A stretch of DNA of 64,000 nucleotides, taken from NCBI GenBank assembly GCA_001414345.1, contig LLCB01000010.1, positions 62,001 through 126,000 of the forward strand, in the 5' to 3' direction. The position numbers and the translations under genes were made by a program. The stretch's first letter is position 1, and every line of letters begins with the position of its first letter. Below are positions 1-12,885 of this stretch, one piece after another. The notes under the pieces were generated by a model. It was not told the DNA's origin. It did not search any database and saw only the letters and a program-made list of their open reading frames with translations. The stretch is from Hymenoscyphus infarciens (lineage: Eukaryota > Ascomycota > Leotiomycetes > Helotiales > Helotiaceae).

Positions 1-230
1 CTTGACACTGGGTCAGTTTTCACATGGAGGTGCGGCAACCGAAACATTGAAAGAGAAGAAGGCAGTCCGTGTAGAACGCCTTAGACTCCTGTGGAGTCGC
101 AAATTTGGTTCGGTGGCTACCCTAGTGGTATAGCATACAAGTGAATATGTCTATTCTGAGATATCAATTTCATTTATCGATCTATCGTATAGTAGGAACC
201 TTGACGATTGCGTTGATTATTGATGAATTA
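1..230. other. Non-RIP edge segment, no gene recognised
   Basis: About 200 bases of ordinary composition, with CpA and TpG present, before the AT-rich block starts. No open frame of note runs through it. It may be the edge of a neighbouring gene or spacer outside the window. Confidence 0.4.
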
Positions 231-974
231 CGAATCGTATTCCGTATATCTTAGGTAGATACCTCTTATAAACTAATTGAAAATCCGAAAGAACTCTATC
301 TAATATAGTAGAGTTTTCATCTCTAAATATAAAGCTTCTTAGAGCGTTTTCTACTCTTAAAATACGTAATAGTTATAAGCTCTGTCTAGTAACTACTATA
401 ATTATAACTATCTACTATATAATAATAATATTACTATATATTCAGAAAACGCATCTCTACTATTAGTTAATATAATTAACCTCTTCTTAATACTTATTCT
501 TAATAAGTACTTAAAAGCTTATCTACGAAAGTAGCTACTAATATTCTAAGAGCTCTCTTAAGTAGATAGCTAACTCTTAAAAAGCTTATATAAGAGTCTA
601 TTTAGCACGTATATAATTTAATTTAAATATATAAGATTTATATACGAGTATAGAGTTAAAAGATACTTATATATTTCTAATTATATTATAATATATTTAA
701 TTACTAGTTAACTTAATATATATATATCGCTATATATATTATAGAGTTACGCTAGTACTAGTAATAATAGTCGTAGAAGTACTAGTAGTAGATATCTAGA
801 AATATATATATATATATATAAAAGTTAAAAGTTAAGATATTAAAAGAGTATATTATTTAAATTTAGTAGTATATAGAATAGCTATTAAAAAGAGAGCGAT
901 AACGCTTATAAGAGAAAAAAACAAAGTTAAAAATAAATTTATACTTAATAATATATAAAAAGAAACTTAGTTAG

Positions 975-2625
975 ATTATAGTTTTTACTATAATTAACTA
1001 ATTTACTCTCTAATTAATTTAAAAGAACTATTTTACTCTCTAATTAGTTTAAAAAGACTAATTTACCTCTCTTATTAAAAGAAGAGTATTTAGGTTAGAA
1101 AAGAGAGATATTCTAGTTAGCTAAATATTTCTATTATTTATTAGTTTCGTTATATTAATATACTAAAAAATTAATAAATATAATAAATTTATCTACTTCT
1201 ATACTATCTACTTTCTACTTCGTAAGCTACTTCGCAATCTCTTTACTATTAGTTAAGAATAAAAGTCTTTACTCTTTCGCTTAGAGCTTTTATTACTTAA
1301 ATCGACGATTAGAGGCGCGGTACTAGTATATAGAATAGAAGATAGAGAAGGAATAGCTAGTATAATAGTTAAGCGATTAAGTTCTACTATCTTAATATAT
1401 AAGCTTTTATTTACTAGACTTTAGATACTAATATAGGAAACGCTATTCTATCCCAACGCTAGCATAGGTACTATGCTAGCGTATAAAATTAACGAAATTT
1501 TAACATATTCACTCTTACTAGAAAACAATCGCTACTACCTTCTTAAAAAGGACTAGTCCTACCTAAAAAAGTGGTATAAATAGAGTAAACAAAGCTTATA
1601 ATAATAATAAATCAATAAACTACGTACGATCGAATAAAGCGCCTAAAAAGTTAATTCAAAGCTTAAAAAGCTTAAATCTAAGGACTTTTCTTAATCGTAT
1701 ACTAATTACCTAATCAGGCTAGCGCTTTCTCTTTACGCTGCCCTTTCCTATAAGTAGTATACTCTTCTACTACTTTTCGTAAAAGGTTATACTAAAGTCT
1801 CTAGTACTCTACTTATCAACTTCTGCCTATACCTCTACCTTTTCTAGTATCTGATTTAACTACGTTCCGTTAACTAGTGTACTATCTTATAAATTATATT
1901 ATCAGAAGTAGTAGAATTAAAAGCGTTAACTTAAAAGGTTATATCGATATCGAAGTATTAGTATTAGATCGAGCGCCTATAAATAGATATATCTAGCTAC
2001 TAATTTATAAGCGATCTACTATTTATATTAAATAGATAAAAGGCTTAAATTCATTTACTTTATTATATAAATCGTACTTAATCTTAACAGGAGAGTATAG
2101 AAGAGTATCTCTCCTACTAGGGGGTCTAGGGGGCTAGCCTCTTAGTAAAAAGATAAGTGCCTTATACTATTACTATTAGAACATATCTAGAAGTTAGGCG
2201 ATACTCTAAAGAGGTAAAACTAAGGTTATTCCCACTTTTTAAAGATATTAATATTTTTATTAGTTTCGTTAGTTCAACTAGTTAAGTATATATTTAAGAG
2301 TATTAGCATTTAGAAATATAATAATATATATATATAATATAAAAGGATTTCAAAACGCTTCCGGCAGAGTGAATAGAAGGACGAGGGAGCGAATCACGTA
2401 GTAGCGCTCTTAGTATACCAGGGGCCTCTGCTAGCGTTAAGATAGAATAGCGTAACCCGTAAATATATATAGAAAGTAGTGAATAATTAGTAATTACTAA
2501 CTAGAATATCTCTCTTTTCTAACTTAAAAACCTCTCTTTTAGTATAAGAGGTAAATTAGTTCTTTTGAATTAATTAGAGAGTAAATTAGTTAATTACTCT
2601 AGTTTTTACTATTATCTCTTAGACG
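975..2625. mobile_element. Small inverted-repeat element, family F copy 1
   Basis: About 130 bases near 995-1125 reappear in reverse complement near 2498-2625, sharing the core GAAAAGAGAGATATTCTAG and the outer string TTTACTCTCTAATTAATT. The two arms diverge inward. This looks like a TIR-type DNA element or a deletion derivative, RIP-degraded, with no readable transposase. The exact ends and the target duplication were not resolved. Confidence 0.4.
1456..1482. repeat. Perfect 12-bp inverted repeat with 3-nt loop
   Basis: ACGCTAGCATAG and CTATGCTAGCGT are perfectly complementary around GTA. The hairpin keeps CA and TG dinucleotides inside a heavily RIP-depleted region, so it stands out from its surroundings. 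Confidence 0.6.
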
Positions 2626-2639
2626 AAAAATAAGAGTAT

Positions 2640-4115
2640 ATATTCTAAACTAGAAGTTATTATATACTAAACTTTAACTTATATTTTAAGTTAACTTAAT
2701 TAAAGAATAGTATTTAAGTATATATATTTTTAATTAAAAGAAGAGATTAATAACTAAGTCTTATAATTTATATTATAAAATATAAGAAGAGCTTAATATT
2801 TAAGAAGCTATCTAGACTAGCTTCTTATAGCTAAAAGATACGCTAGATACTAGCTAAGTAAGTAGATATATAACTAGTATATAAGAGGCTATTTACTCTT
2901 ATAATAATTTATAATATAGCTATTTCTAGACTTTTAACTCTTCTAATATTTATAATTAAGATCTTCTAGTTCTAGTATACTTAACTCGCTATATATACTT
3001 TTAACTATCTATAGTACGACTTTATAGTTCTAATTAGAAAGTCTAGTAACTTATTAATTAAATTAATAGTAATTAATACTTTTATTATCTAAATAATTAT
3101 AAATACTTAAAATACTATCTACTTAATTAAAAAGCAACTATTTTACTATCTAAATAAAGAGCTCTCTTGAATTTATATTAAATACTTTTTTTAATTTATT
3201 TATTCGCTTTCTTACTTATTCTTTATAGTAATTTCTAAAATAGTTATATTATTTCCTACTTTCTTATATATAGCTAATATCTTTCTACTCTTTTCTCTCT
3301 AAAAGTATTCTACTTCTAGCTAACTTTTAAAAGACTTTTATTATTACTCTTATTATTATATATTATCGCTTTAACGTCTTTATATAATAGCTTATCTTCT
3401 TAAGTTACTAGTATACTAAAACTAAATAAAAGCTCTTTATTAAAAGCTATTATTATTATATACTAGCTTCTATACTAAAAATAAGATAATATAAGATAGT
3501 AAGAAGTGTAAATAAGATTAATAATAGACTAATTTATCTCTTTTAATAACTAGAACTCTTATTCTAGAGAGTCTTAATTTAGAGAGTAAAATAGTTAAGC
3601 TTTAATTAACTAAATAAATAGTATTCTAAGTATTTATAATAATTTAAGTAGTAATACTAGAGAGTATAGGAATTCGTAACTAGTTATAAGTAGAGTATCT
3701 TTATACTACTCTCTTAATTGTTTAAATAAGACTAAGGAAATTAATTTAATAGTAAATAACTCTTTTACTTCTAAATTAATTATAAATACCTAATATACTC
3801 TTAAAATAATAGATAGTAATAGTATTACTCTTATTTCTTAATCTCTTAAAAAGAAGAGATATTCTAGTTAGTAAGTAGATATTTCTTATTTATTTATTTT
3901 ACTATACTAATATACTAAAAAATCGATAAAATAAGTAAATTTATCTACTTCTATATTATATACTTTCTATCTTATAAGCTATCTTAAGAGCTCTATTATA
4001 GTAGTTAACTCTAATTCTTTTACTTACTACTTTTACTACTTTTATTACTTAAGTTAACGACTTTTAGAGCCTTATATTAAGCGTTGATTTCTTTAATAGT
4101 TTTTTAAATAGAACT
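2640..4115. other. Degenerate AT-rich repeat DNA
   Basis: RIP-degraded, with no open frame. The segment about 3520-4085 resembles 960-1330 in the same orientation (family F left arm). The part about 3755-3890 is also matched in reverse complement at about 27,590-27,745. Confidence 0.5.
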
Positions 4116-4120
4116 ATTAG

Positions 4121-4407
4121 TGTAATAACAAGGTAGGAGTAGAGTAGAAAAGTAGTCTATTCGTGGTTATTAACGCGAAAACTAAAGGTAAAGAGCGAAG
4201 ACAGCTCTAAACGATGCTAATATATAAGAGGTACGAAACCGAACAACGACATACGTTAGCTAATATAAAAGCCCGAACTCTACGAAGTACGTCTAAAAGC
4301 CCGGACGTACGTAACCTTCCTAAAACAGACAATGTAAGACAACAACTGCCGAAACCTTATATATAGTAGGTACTCCTAGCTATCTAGGATAATAGCATAC
4401 CGTTATA
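4121..4407 (-). repeat. LTR of element A (left copy)
   Basis: 287 bp. It matches 6938-7224, differing mostly by C-to-T or G-to-A changes, and is less RIP-mutated than the right copy. Confidence 0.85.
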
Positions 4408-5099
4408 TCCCCCTCCCTTGAAAAAGACTTGTCCCGAGTCTTCTCTCTTATCGTTTAGGGTTGAATCGGGATACTATAGCATCGTTGTCGAGGTTGAAGC
4501 ATTTGTTGTATTTGTTGATTTTGTCGTAAGCGAGAAGGTTAGGGTCTAAATCGTAGCTGACCTGGGTTCGAAGATACTTTATTTATCATAATGTCGTAAG
4601 CGAGATGTCGGTTCCGAATCGACTTCGTAGATGCTTGTAAAGAGACTTCGTTTCTAATCCTTTAATATTATAATAAGCGTTCGCTAAAAGAGTATGGTCC
4701 GATCCTGTCTAGTAGGTCGGAGGAAGTTTAAAAATCAGGAAAAGTTTAAAAGTTTAAAAGTTTGGAGTAAAATCAGAAAAAAGTTTAAAAGTCGAAGGCG
4801 AATTTAGAGTAGAGTTGGAGGTTATTCGGTCGAGAGGTGACGTTGAAGGTGACAGTGATAACTTAGTTAAGAGCTTACTTCGAGAGCGTACTGATTCGTA
4901 TCCGATTCGAATTTGAATAAAAAACAGTGTAGGTTTGAAAAAGTTTTAGAGTAGAGTTGGAAGTCGTTTGGTCGAGAGGCAGTAATAACTCAGTTAAGAG
5001 CTTACTTTGAGAGCGTACCGATTCGCATCCGATTCGAAGAATTTAAAATAGAACTTCTGGCCTAGCTAGAAGAGAAAAGAAAGTAAAGAATGTAAGACT

Positions 5100-5550
5100 C
5101 TGTACTAGAGTCGGTGGGGTTTCGGGTGGTTAAAGGCGAAGTTGTTTCCGAAGTTGTTAAGTAGTTTCGGCTGGTCAAAAGAGTTTGATGCCGAAGTTTA
5201 TCGAATTGTCTGAGTATCTAGGGATAATAAAAGGGGGGGTTTTAGCTAGTTAAAATAAAAGAGTTGTTGTTGAATGTTATTAAAGTTTGAAATTGTTGTC
5301 CGAAGTCTAGGATAATAAGAGGGGTGGTTTTGGCTGGTTAAATGAACTTGATGCCGAAGTTGTTAAAGTTATTCGACGTTTAGGATAATAATAGGTAGGG
5401 TTTTGGCTGGTTAAAAGACTTAATACCGAAGTTGTCTTACTGTCCAAAGTTCGGGATAATAATAAGGGTAGTTTCGGCTAGTCAAAGGAGTTTGTTGCTG
5501 AAGTTGTTGTGTTGAAAATGCTATCTGAAGTTTGGGATAATAAAAGGAAT
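5100..5550. repeat. Degenerate ~70-bp tandem repeats in element A
   Basis: Successive units carry TTTTGGCTGGTTAAA, then GATGCCGAAGTTG, then GTCCGAAGTTCGGGATAATA with variation. The same unit is found inside elements C and D. Confidence 0.65.
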
Positions 5551-6937
5551 AGTTTTAGGTACGACATTTATTAGTACTATCGTATGAACTATGTTGCTCA
5601 GGCCCGTAGGCCGCCTTGTTCCCTTTAAGGTACTTAAGGACTTAATTATCATCTTCCGATTTCGAAGAAGAGTCGCTATCGAGTCGTATTATAGAGAGTT
5701 CGGAGCTGAATCAGACAAGGAGAGAGGGGTGTTTTAAACTAAAGTGCTTTAGTGTCTCTCCTTATCTATAGCTAAAAGATCGTTTACTATTTTAGTAAAG
5801 TTATAATTCTAGCGTCTCTTAAGAGCAGTAGACGCGTTTCAGAGCTAAGGTGTAATCTTGTCTTTGTCCTATATATGAAAGAACTATTCCTATTCTCTCT
5901 AAGTATAGCCGTACTCGAAAAGCGAACGTTTCTTTAGTATAATCTTTTTCTTAATTCTACTTTCATCTCTTTTAACCTTTATACTAGCGAGGACTCGGTT
6001 TATAACCGTAGTCGTAGTTTTTTAGTTCGAGGGAAGTTTAGAGTAGAGTCAGATAATGTTTAGTCGAGATTAATAGCGATAACTCAGCTAAGAGCTCGCT
6101 TCTAAGTTTTATCCTAATAGAAAGCGTATTTTAACTAATTTATATCCGATTCAAGGGTTGGGAAGTAGTAGAAAGGTATTAGGGGTAGCGGTGTCTCTTA
6201 AGCAAAAGAGGTCTAAATTAGGGCTTTTAAAAGCAAAGAAGGGTTCGAATAAGAGTCGGATCGGTAAGGGTTCAGAGGCGGAGTGTTTTTGACTTCGAAG
6301 TTCGCTTATAATTTTGTCCTCTATCTCTCTAACCGATTGTTTTATCCTTTGTTTTTGTGCTACTATCTCGTCTATATATCGTCTATATTTAAGAAGTCTC
6401 GCTTATTGTTTCGTTGAGATCTTTTGTTCTTTAGTATACAGGTATAATTCAGAAAGGGTTCGGAGGGTCTTTCGAAAAGGGGGGTAGCCCTAGAAGGTCG
6501 TTTAACGCCTCGTAGCGGAACAGTCGACATAATGTCGATTTAGAAGAGGGGGGGGTTAAGGTCCGCAGACGCTAGAGAGAGGGGGATCCAAAGATACTAG
6601 AGAGAGAGGGATCTAAAGATACTAGATAGAGGTTAGATACTAGAGAAAGGGGATCCAAAGCTAGAGAGGGGTCTTAAGCTAGGTGTCGATTCAGAGGTCG
6701 CTAGCGAGGGGTCTAGGAAGCTGTTTAAAGGGGTTTAGTACTATAAAGAGGACCGAAGCCGTAGAGTCGTAGAACATATACGTAGTTATCTAGAAGCTGT
6801 TCAAAAAGGGAGTCCTAGAGCATATACGTAGGTATCTAGAAGCTATTTAAAAAAAGAGAGTCGTAGAGTCAGTAGTAGAGAGACTAGAATAGAAGTAAGG
6901 TTAAGAAGCCTAATAAGAAGAGTAATCTTTAGTTTAA

Positions 6938-7224
6938 TATAATAATAAGGTAGGAGTAGAGTAGAAAAGTAGTCTATTCGTAGTTATTAACATAAAAACT
7001 AAAGGTAAAGAGCGAAGACAGCTCTAAATAATACTAATATATAAGAGATACGAAACCGAACAACGATATACGTCGGCTAATACAAAAGCCCGAACTCTAT
7101 AAAGTACGTCTAAAAGCCCGGACGTACGTAACCTTTCTAAAACAGATAATATAAGACAATAACTACCGAAACCTTATATATAGTAGGTACTCCTAGCTAT
7201 CTAGGATGATAGTATACCGTTATA
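6938..7224 (-). repeat. LTR of element A (right copy)
   Basis: 287 bp. It is the direct repeat of 4121-4407 and is followed by target duplication ATTAG. Confidence 0.85.
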
Positions 7225-7229
7225 ATTAG

Positions 7230-8363
7230 CTCTTGAATAATACTACTCTTATAGTTCTCTACTTAAGCGACTATATTCTAAACCTTCTTCTCTTTTACTA
7301 AACGTTTAGAGAGAAATAGACTCTTAAAGAGCGAATATCTCTTCTTTATATAACGCTTCTTATTCTTAATACTATATACTTAATCTAAAAATAAGAGACG
7401 AATTTACTTTCTATATTAATTAATAGTAGCTTTCTTATTTATATTATAATAGTACTCTTCTTTCTTATAGTAATTTATAGTAGATTAGTTAAATATCTTT
7501 TAGCTTTACTTATTTAAAACTTTAGAGTAGACTCCTAGTATAAGAAATCTCTTATTAATTACTCTTCTACTAGTAGTATTAAATCGACGTTATACTTATT
7601 CTATAATTCTATTCTTCTTACTATTAATATAAGATTTAAATAAAGGCGATTATTAAGATATAGAAGTAGAAGTAGAAGTAGAGATAAGGTTGAAATAAAG
7701 TAGCGATAGTAGTAAGCTTTAAGTATCTAGAAGATTAAGAAGTTAGTATACTTACGTTAATTAATAGTATAATAGTATAATAATATACCTTGAATTACTT
7801 ACGAAACTAGTATACCTTAGGCTTATAAAATAGCTTTCTTAACTTATATCTTTTACTATTAAAGTTCTATAGCTTACTCTATATAAATACTCTTATCTTT
7901 AGTATTTTCTTTATCTTTAGTATTCTCTTTATCTTCGTCGGTACTTTTCTTAAGTAATACTTATACTCTTATATAATAGTATATAGCTATTCTAGTTCTT
8001 TAGCTAGTAGTAAAAGTATTATTAATATCTCTAAGAAAGAGGCTTTAATCTATATACTCGTTATTATTAGAATAATTACTCTTATTATTATTAATATTAA
8101 TAGAAGTATCTTTTACTCTTTATACTCTTTTATAGCTTACTAGTATATTATTATAATCTCTTAAATTATAATCGATTTTCTTATACTAAGAGTACTTATA
8201 ATTTAAGAGGTAATAGTTAAAATAGATCTAAACCTTTTTTAGTCTTCTTATATAATACTTAACTTTAGATAGTAAAACACTTCTTAGATATACTTCTTAG
8301 AGATTATTAAATATAATTAAAGACTTAAAAGTCTCTTAATAAGTTAATCTATAACTTAAGAGT
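7230..8363. other. AT-rich degraded spacer between elements A and E
   Basis: No frame and no recognised domain. It probably belongs to an older host element that was later invaded by A and E. Confidence 0.4.
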
Positions 8364-8368
8364 AAATA

Positions 8369-8674
8369 TATAATAGTAGACTATTTAAGATAGCTAGAAG
8401 TATCTGTTATATATAAGGTTTTAGTAGTTATTATCTTATATTATCTGTTTTAGAAAGGTTACGTAGGTTTAAGCTTTTGTATTAGCCGAGGTTATTCGGT
8501 TTCAGACGCTTTTATATAGTCCGAACCTCTTATATATAATAGCCTACTCCTAGAGTTAGAGAGAGATAGTTTTTCCTTTTCTTTTATATTAGAGCCTAGT
8601 ATTTATATACGTTATTCTATCAAATATACTCCTATATACCTCTTCTATAGTTATATATATTTTATACTATTATA
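8369..8674 (+). repeat. LTR of element E (left copy)
   Basis: 306 bp, paired with 12093-12398 and preceded by AAATA. Confidence 0.85.
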
Positions 8675-9924
8675 TAAAAAGGAAAAACTCTTCTTTACTA
8701 GTAATAGTCTTTATAATATCTCTTTTAAGCTTATTATCGCTTTTATTTCTTTTTTAGGCTAGAATTAGACCTAAACGACGCTATTCTTAAATAGCCGAGT
8801 AATTAGAGACTACCTAGACAGCTAGTAATACTAGAGTTTAGTATTTATATAAATAGCTAGTAAAAATCGTGTTTTATATATTAAGAAAGCAGGAATATAC
8901 TAAGTATTCTAGAGACTCTCTATATAGAGACTACTATATATAGGTTTAGTAAATAAGTTAACTATTAATAAAAGTTATTATAAAGGCTTCTGAATCTAAT
9001 CTTATCTTCTCTCTCTATTTTAATATTATATTAACTATTCTACTATAAGATATTAAACCCTCTTCTAAGACTATCTCTCTTATTAAAAGACACTCTTCTA
9101 AAAGCTATCTAAATAATATCTATATACTAAAACCTAGAAGATCTTAATAAAATAATAATAATAATCGAAGAGACTAGTAAGACTTCTTAAATATAGACTA
9201 GATATAGTTAGTTATATATACTTTAGAAGTAGAAAATCAAGAAATAAAGAATTAGCTAGCTAAGCTAGAAAAATAGATAAGCGATATTTAAAGTTAATAA
9301 AGTTAATATCTTACTTTACTTTTAAACTCTCTTTTAAACCCTTTCTAATCTAACTCTCTTTTAAATCTTTAATCGAACTCTCTTCTACTTCTAAGCTCGA
9401 ATTTATATCTCTTTTAGCTACGAGCAGCTATCTCTAATACCTTCTAATATTCTACCTCTATCTAATATAGTACTAAAGCTACTTCGAATACCTTTTAATA
9501 AAAAAGTAAGATAACTAAAAATTAAACCTTTAGATAATAGTCTTTTACCTATATACTAATAATAGAAGATATTAGTATATAATAGATTCTATATAAATAC
9601 TAATTATTATAATTCCTCTCTAACCTAAAAAGCTCTTATTTAAGATATAATAACTAGTCTTACTAGGAACTACCTAGAGCCTAGATACGAGTTAGACTCG
9701 GTTTAGAATGCTTTTAAAGATTAAGAAGATATAGTTACTCTTTTAGATACCTACTTTTTAACTAGTTATAAAATAAAGAATACTTAGAATACTTTTATAT
9801 TCTTATAAATAGAATAAGAAGACGCTAAAGAAACTTTTACCGATTTTAAGAGTCGCTTTTTAAGTATAGCTATACTTAGAGGTATACTAGAATTAGAATA
9901 GTTCTTTTAAATATAGAATAAGAT

Positions 9925-10090
9925 TATGACGGTTTCAGACCTGTCACGTGACTCTTCACCGCCTGGCAGAATCCTATATATTAGTATCGTTTAGAGCTAT
10001 CTCCGCTCTTCTTCGCTCTTTACCTTTAGTTTTCGCGTTAATAACTACGAATAGACTACTTCTCTACTCTACTTCTATCTTAGTATTATA
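9925..10090 (+). repeat. LTR of element B (left copy)
   Basis: 166 bp, matching 11002-11167. This copy keeps several CA/TG dinucleotides that the right copy has lost. Confidence 0.8.
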
Positions 10091-11001
10091 TTAAACTAAA
10101 GGTTACTCTTCTTATTAGGCTCTTAACCTTACTTCTATTCTAGCCTCTCTGTCGCCGACTCTATAAACCCTTTTAAACAGCTTTCTAGACCTTTTACTAG
10201 CGACTCTTAAATCGACACTAAGCTTAAGACCTCTCTCTAGCATCTTTAGATCCTCCTCCTCTAGCGCTCTTAACCTCACTTCTATTCTAGCCTCTCTGCC
10301 GCCGACTCTACGAACCTCTTTAAATAGCTTCCTAGACCTCTCGCTAACGACTCTTGAATCGATACTAAGCTTAAGACCCTCTCCTTCTAGTATCTTTAGA
10401 TCCTCTCTTTCTAGTATCTTTAGATCCCCTTCTTCTAGCGTCTATAGACCTCCTCTCTCTCTCTTTAAATAGCTAGTATCTAACTACTCTAATAATAGAC
10501 TCTAATATCGTATACTAGGTATATAACTTTAGCTCTCTTATTGAAAAGAAATATTAATACGCTCGTATAATCGACGCTTTAATAAGATAGCTTATCTAGC
10601 TCGTTATTAGTTAATCTAAGCTTTCTACTAATAAGAAGAAGCCTCTCTACGCTCTAATAAGAGAAGCCTTTTAAGTAGACCTTCTTACTTTTAGCTATAT
10701 TGTTTTCTACTAACTCTCGAAGCCTCCTCCTTCTTCTAATATTATAAAAGCTCTTAAAGCCTATACTTTAGTAATCGACAAAATCGTAGAAGTATATACT
10801 AGTCGCTTAACAGATTATATAGATTAGTATTAGAGAGTAAATATAGAGAGTTTTAGACAACTTAGCGTATAGCTAGTATCTTACTACTCTTATAGAGCTA
10901 GTATCTTATAGCTACTTTAGTAGAAGGAAGAGTAAGAGTAGATAGATAAGTATATAGGTTTCTATAGAGCTTAAGAGCGAGCTCTACTAAAGAGAGAGAA
11001 A

Positions 11002-11167
11002 TATAACAGTTTTAAACCTATTACGTAACTCTTCACTATCTAGCAGAATCCTATATATTAGTATTATTTAGAGCTATCTCCGCTCTTCTTCGCTCTTTAC
11101 CTTTAGTTTTCGTGTTAATAACTACGAATAGACTACTTCTCTACTCTACTCCTGTCTTATTATTACA
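11002..11167 (+). repeat. LTR of element B (right copy)
   Basis: 166 bp, matching 9925-10090 and followed by AAGAT. Confidence 0.8.
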
Positions 11168-12092
11168 AAGATTATACTATAGCTCTAAATCTTAGCTACT
11201 TTAAGAAAGAGATAATAGAACTATAACTTTATTAAAATAACGTCTAATCTTTTAGCTTTAGATAAGAAGACACGCTAAAACGCTAAGTTATATAATATTA
11301 GTACTTTAGTCTAAAATACTCTCTTCTTATCTAATTCAGTTCTAAACTCTCTATAATCTAATAGTAAATCTTCTACTACTTCTAAAGAAGTAGAATTAGA
11401 ATTAGAAGATAATAATTAAGTCTTTAAGTACTCTAATTTAAACCTAAATTATAAAAGAGAAGAAGGTAATATAATAACTTTAGTATTAAGTTTATTTAAC
11501 TAGCTAAAAATACCTCTTTTATTATCTCTAGATACTTAGATAATAATTTCAACTTTAATAACTTAGCTATAACTTCGCTTTTAACTAGCTAAAACCCTAC
11601 TAACTCTAGTATAGAGTCTTATATTCTTTACTTTCTTTTACCTCTAGCTAAGCTAGAAGTTTTATTTAAATTCTTTAAATCGAATACGAATTAGTTGAAA
11701 TACGCTTTCTATTAAGACTAAAGAAGTAAGCTCTTAGCTAAGTTATTACTATTAATTCTAACTAAACACTATTTAATTCTACTTTAAACTTTTTCTAATC
11801 TACTAGATAGGATAACCTATACTCTTTTAATAAACACTTACTTTAATATTAAAGAATTAGAAACGAAGTCTCTATTTTATAAGTATCTACGAATTAGGTT
11901 AGTTATAATTTAAATCTAAAATCGATATCTTAATATCTTATCTCGTTTATAATAAAGTTTAATAAATAAAGTATCTTTAAACTAATAAAATTAATAAATA
12001 TAATAAATGTTATAACACTTATACTATTCTAATTCGACTTTAAATAATAAGATAGATAGACTTAGAGATAAGTCTTTTTTAAGAGAGAGAGA

Positions 12093-12398
12093 TATAATAG
12101 TAGACTATTCTAGATAGCTAGAAGTACCTACTATATATAAGGTTTTAGTAGTTATTATCTTATATTATCTATTTTAGAAAGGTTACGTAGTTTTAAGCTT
12201 TTATATTAGCTAAGGTTATTCGGTTTCAGACTCTTTTATATAGTCTAAACCTCTTATATATAGTAGCCTACTTCTAGAGTTAGAGAGAGATAGTTTTTCC
12301 TTTTCTTTTATATTAGAGCCTAGTATTTATATACGTTATTCTACTAAACGTACTCTTATATACCTCTTCTATAGTTGTATATATTTCGTACTATTATA
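12093..12398 (+). repeat. LTR of element E (right copy)
   Basis: 306 bp, paired with 8369-8674, preceded by a polypurine tract and followed by AAATA. Confidence 0.85.
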
Positions 12399-12403
12399 AA
12401 ATA

Positions 12404-12880
12404 AGCTTAATAGAAGTACTTAACTAGATCTAATCTAAGATACTTATAAACTATAATTATATATATAAGATAATTTTATTATTATTATTATTCTTACGCT
12501 ACGTAGGCTATAGGCCGAGCTCTAAGAGTAAGTAGTATATCTTCTATTCTAGTTTATATAGCCTTTTAGCTCGTTCTTCTTCGCCTCTTAAGCTTTCTTA
12601 TAAGTATAATTCTCTTTTTTATTAGTTTCTACTACTATCTATTTAGAGCTTATCTCTTTAACTTAGTAATATAGTAGAGGGGTATAGTAGGTTAGTATAT
12701 TTAACCTACTAAGGTATATATTAGTAGTATAGAAGGTATATTTACCTCTAGAATTATTAGAGCTAAGGTCTTACCTTCTAACGTGTCTTAGCTTTCTCCT
12801 TCTATTCCTCTCTTTCTTTTACCTCTTTCTCGCTCTTCTCTCTCTTCTTAAGTAATTCTAGTACTAGCCTATACTTCTAG
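12404..12880. other. AT-rich degraded spacer between E and C
   Basis: RIP-degraded. On the minus strand a Lys/Glu-rich, coiled-coil-like reading frame is faintly visible. It could be the tail of the LINE or of another element. Not assigned. Confidence 0.35.
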
Positions 12881-12885
12881 AGTCT

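Larger units (their letters stand above)
4121..7224 (-). mobile_element. LTR retrotransposon A (gypsy-type, gag-only)
   Basis: Two 287-bp LTRs (4121-4407 and 6938-7224) in direct orientation enclose about 2.5 kb. Both start as a RIP variant of TGTAATAA and end CCGTTATA. The 5-bp target duplication ATTAG lies at 4116-4120 and 7225-7229. A polypurine tract, seen as TCCCCCTCCCTT on the plus strand just inside the left LTR, puts the element on the minus strand. A RIP-mutated gag remnant can be read on the minus strand at about 5.66-5.99 kb, and degenerate repeats of about 70 bp lie at 5.1-5.55 kb. No protease, reverse transcriptase or integrase traces were seen, so the element is probably non-autonomous. 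Confidence 0.85.
9925..11167 (+). mobile_element. Short LTR element B nested in E
   Basis: 166-bp LTRs at 9925-10090 and 11002-11167 enclose only about 0.9 kb. Target duplication AAGAT lies at 9920-9924 and 11168-11172. A purine run (AAAGAGAGAGAAA) precedes the right LTR. The interior near the left LTR matches the rightmost interior of element A in reverse complement, so B is a shortened relative of A (TRIM-like). It interrupts the gag remnant of E and is therefore the younger insertion. No coding trace was seen. Confidence 0.85.
8369..12398 (+). mobile_element. LTR retrotransposon E (gypsy-type), host of B
   Basis: 306-bp LTRs at 8369-8674 and 12093-12398 share their ends, and target duplication AAATA lies at 8364-8368 and 12399-12403. 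A purine run (AAGAGAGAGAGA) directly precedes the right LTR, placing the element on the plus strand. Between about 9.6 and 9.92 kb a RIP-mutated reading frame still gives gypsy gag-like text (for example YLEPRYELDS, then EDAKETFTDFKSRFL), with tryptophan and glutamine codons turned into stops. It resumes at about 11.17-11.34 kb after element B. Without B the element is about 2.8 kb, too short for gag-pol. It is probably a gag-only non-autonomous element. Confidence 0.85.

Noticed and set aside
4560..4580. GGTTCGAA-like tRNA B-box
   Set aside because: No matching A box or cloverleaf stems around it; it lies in an LTR element interior.
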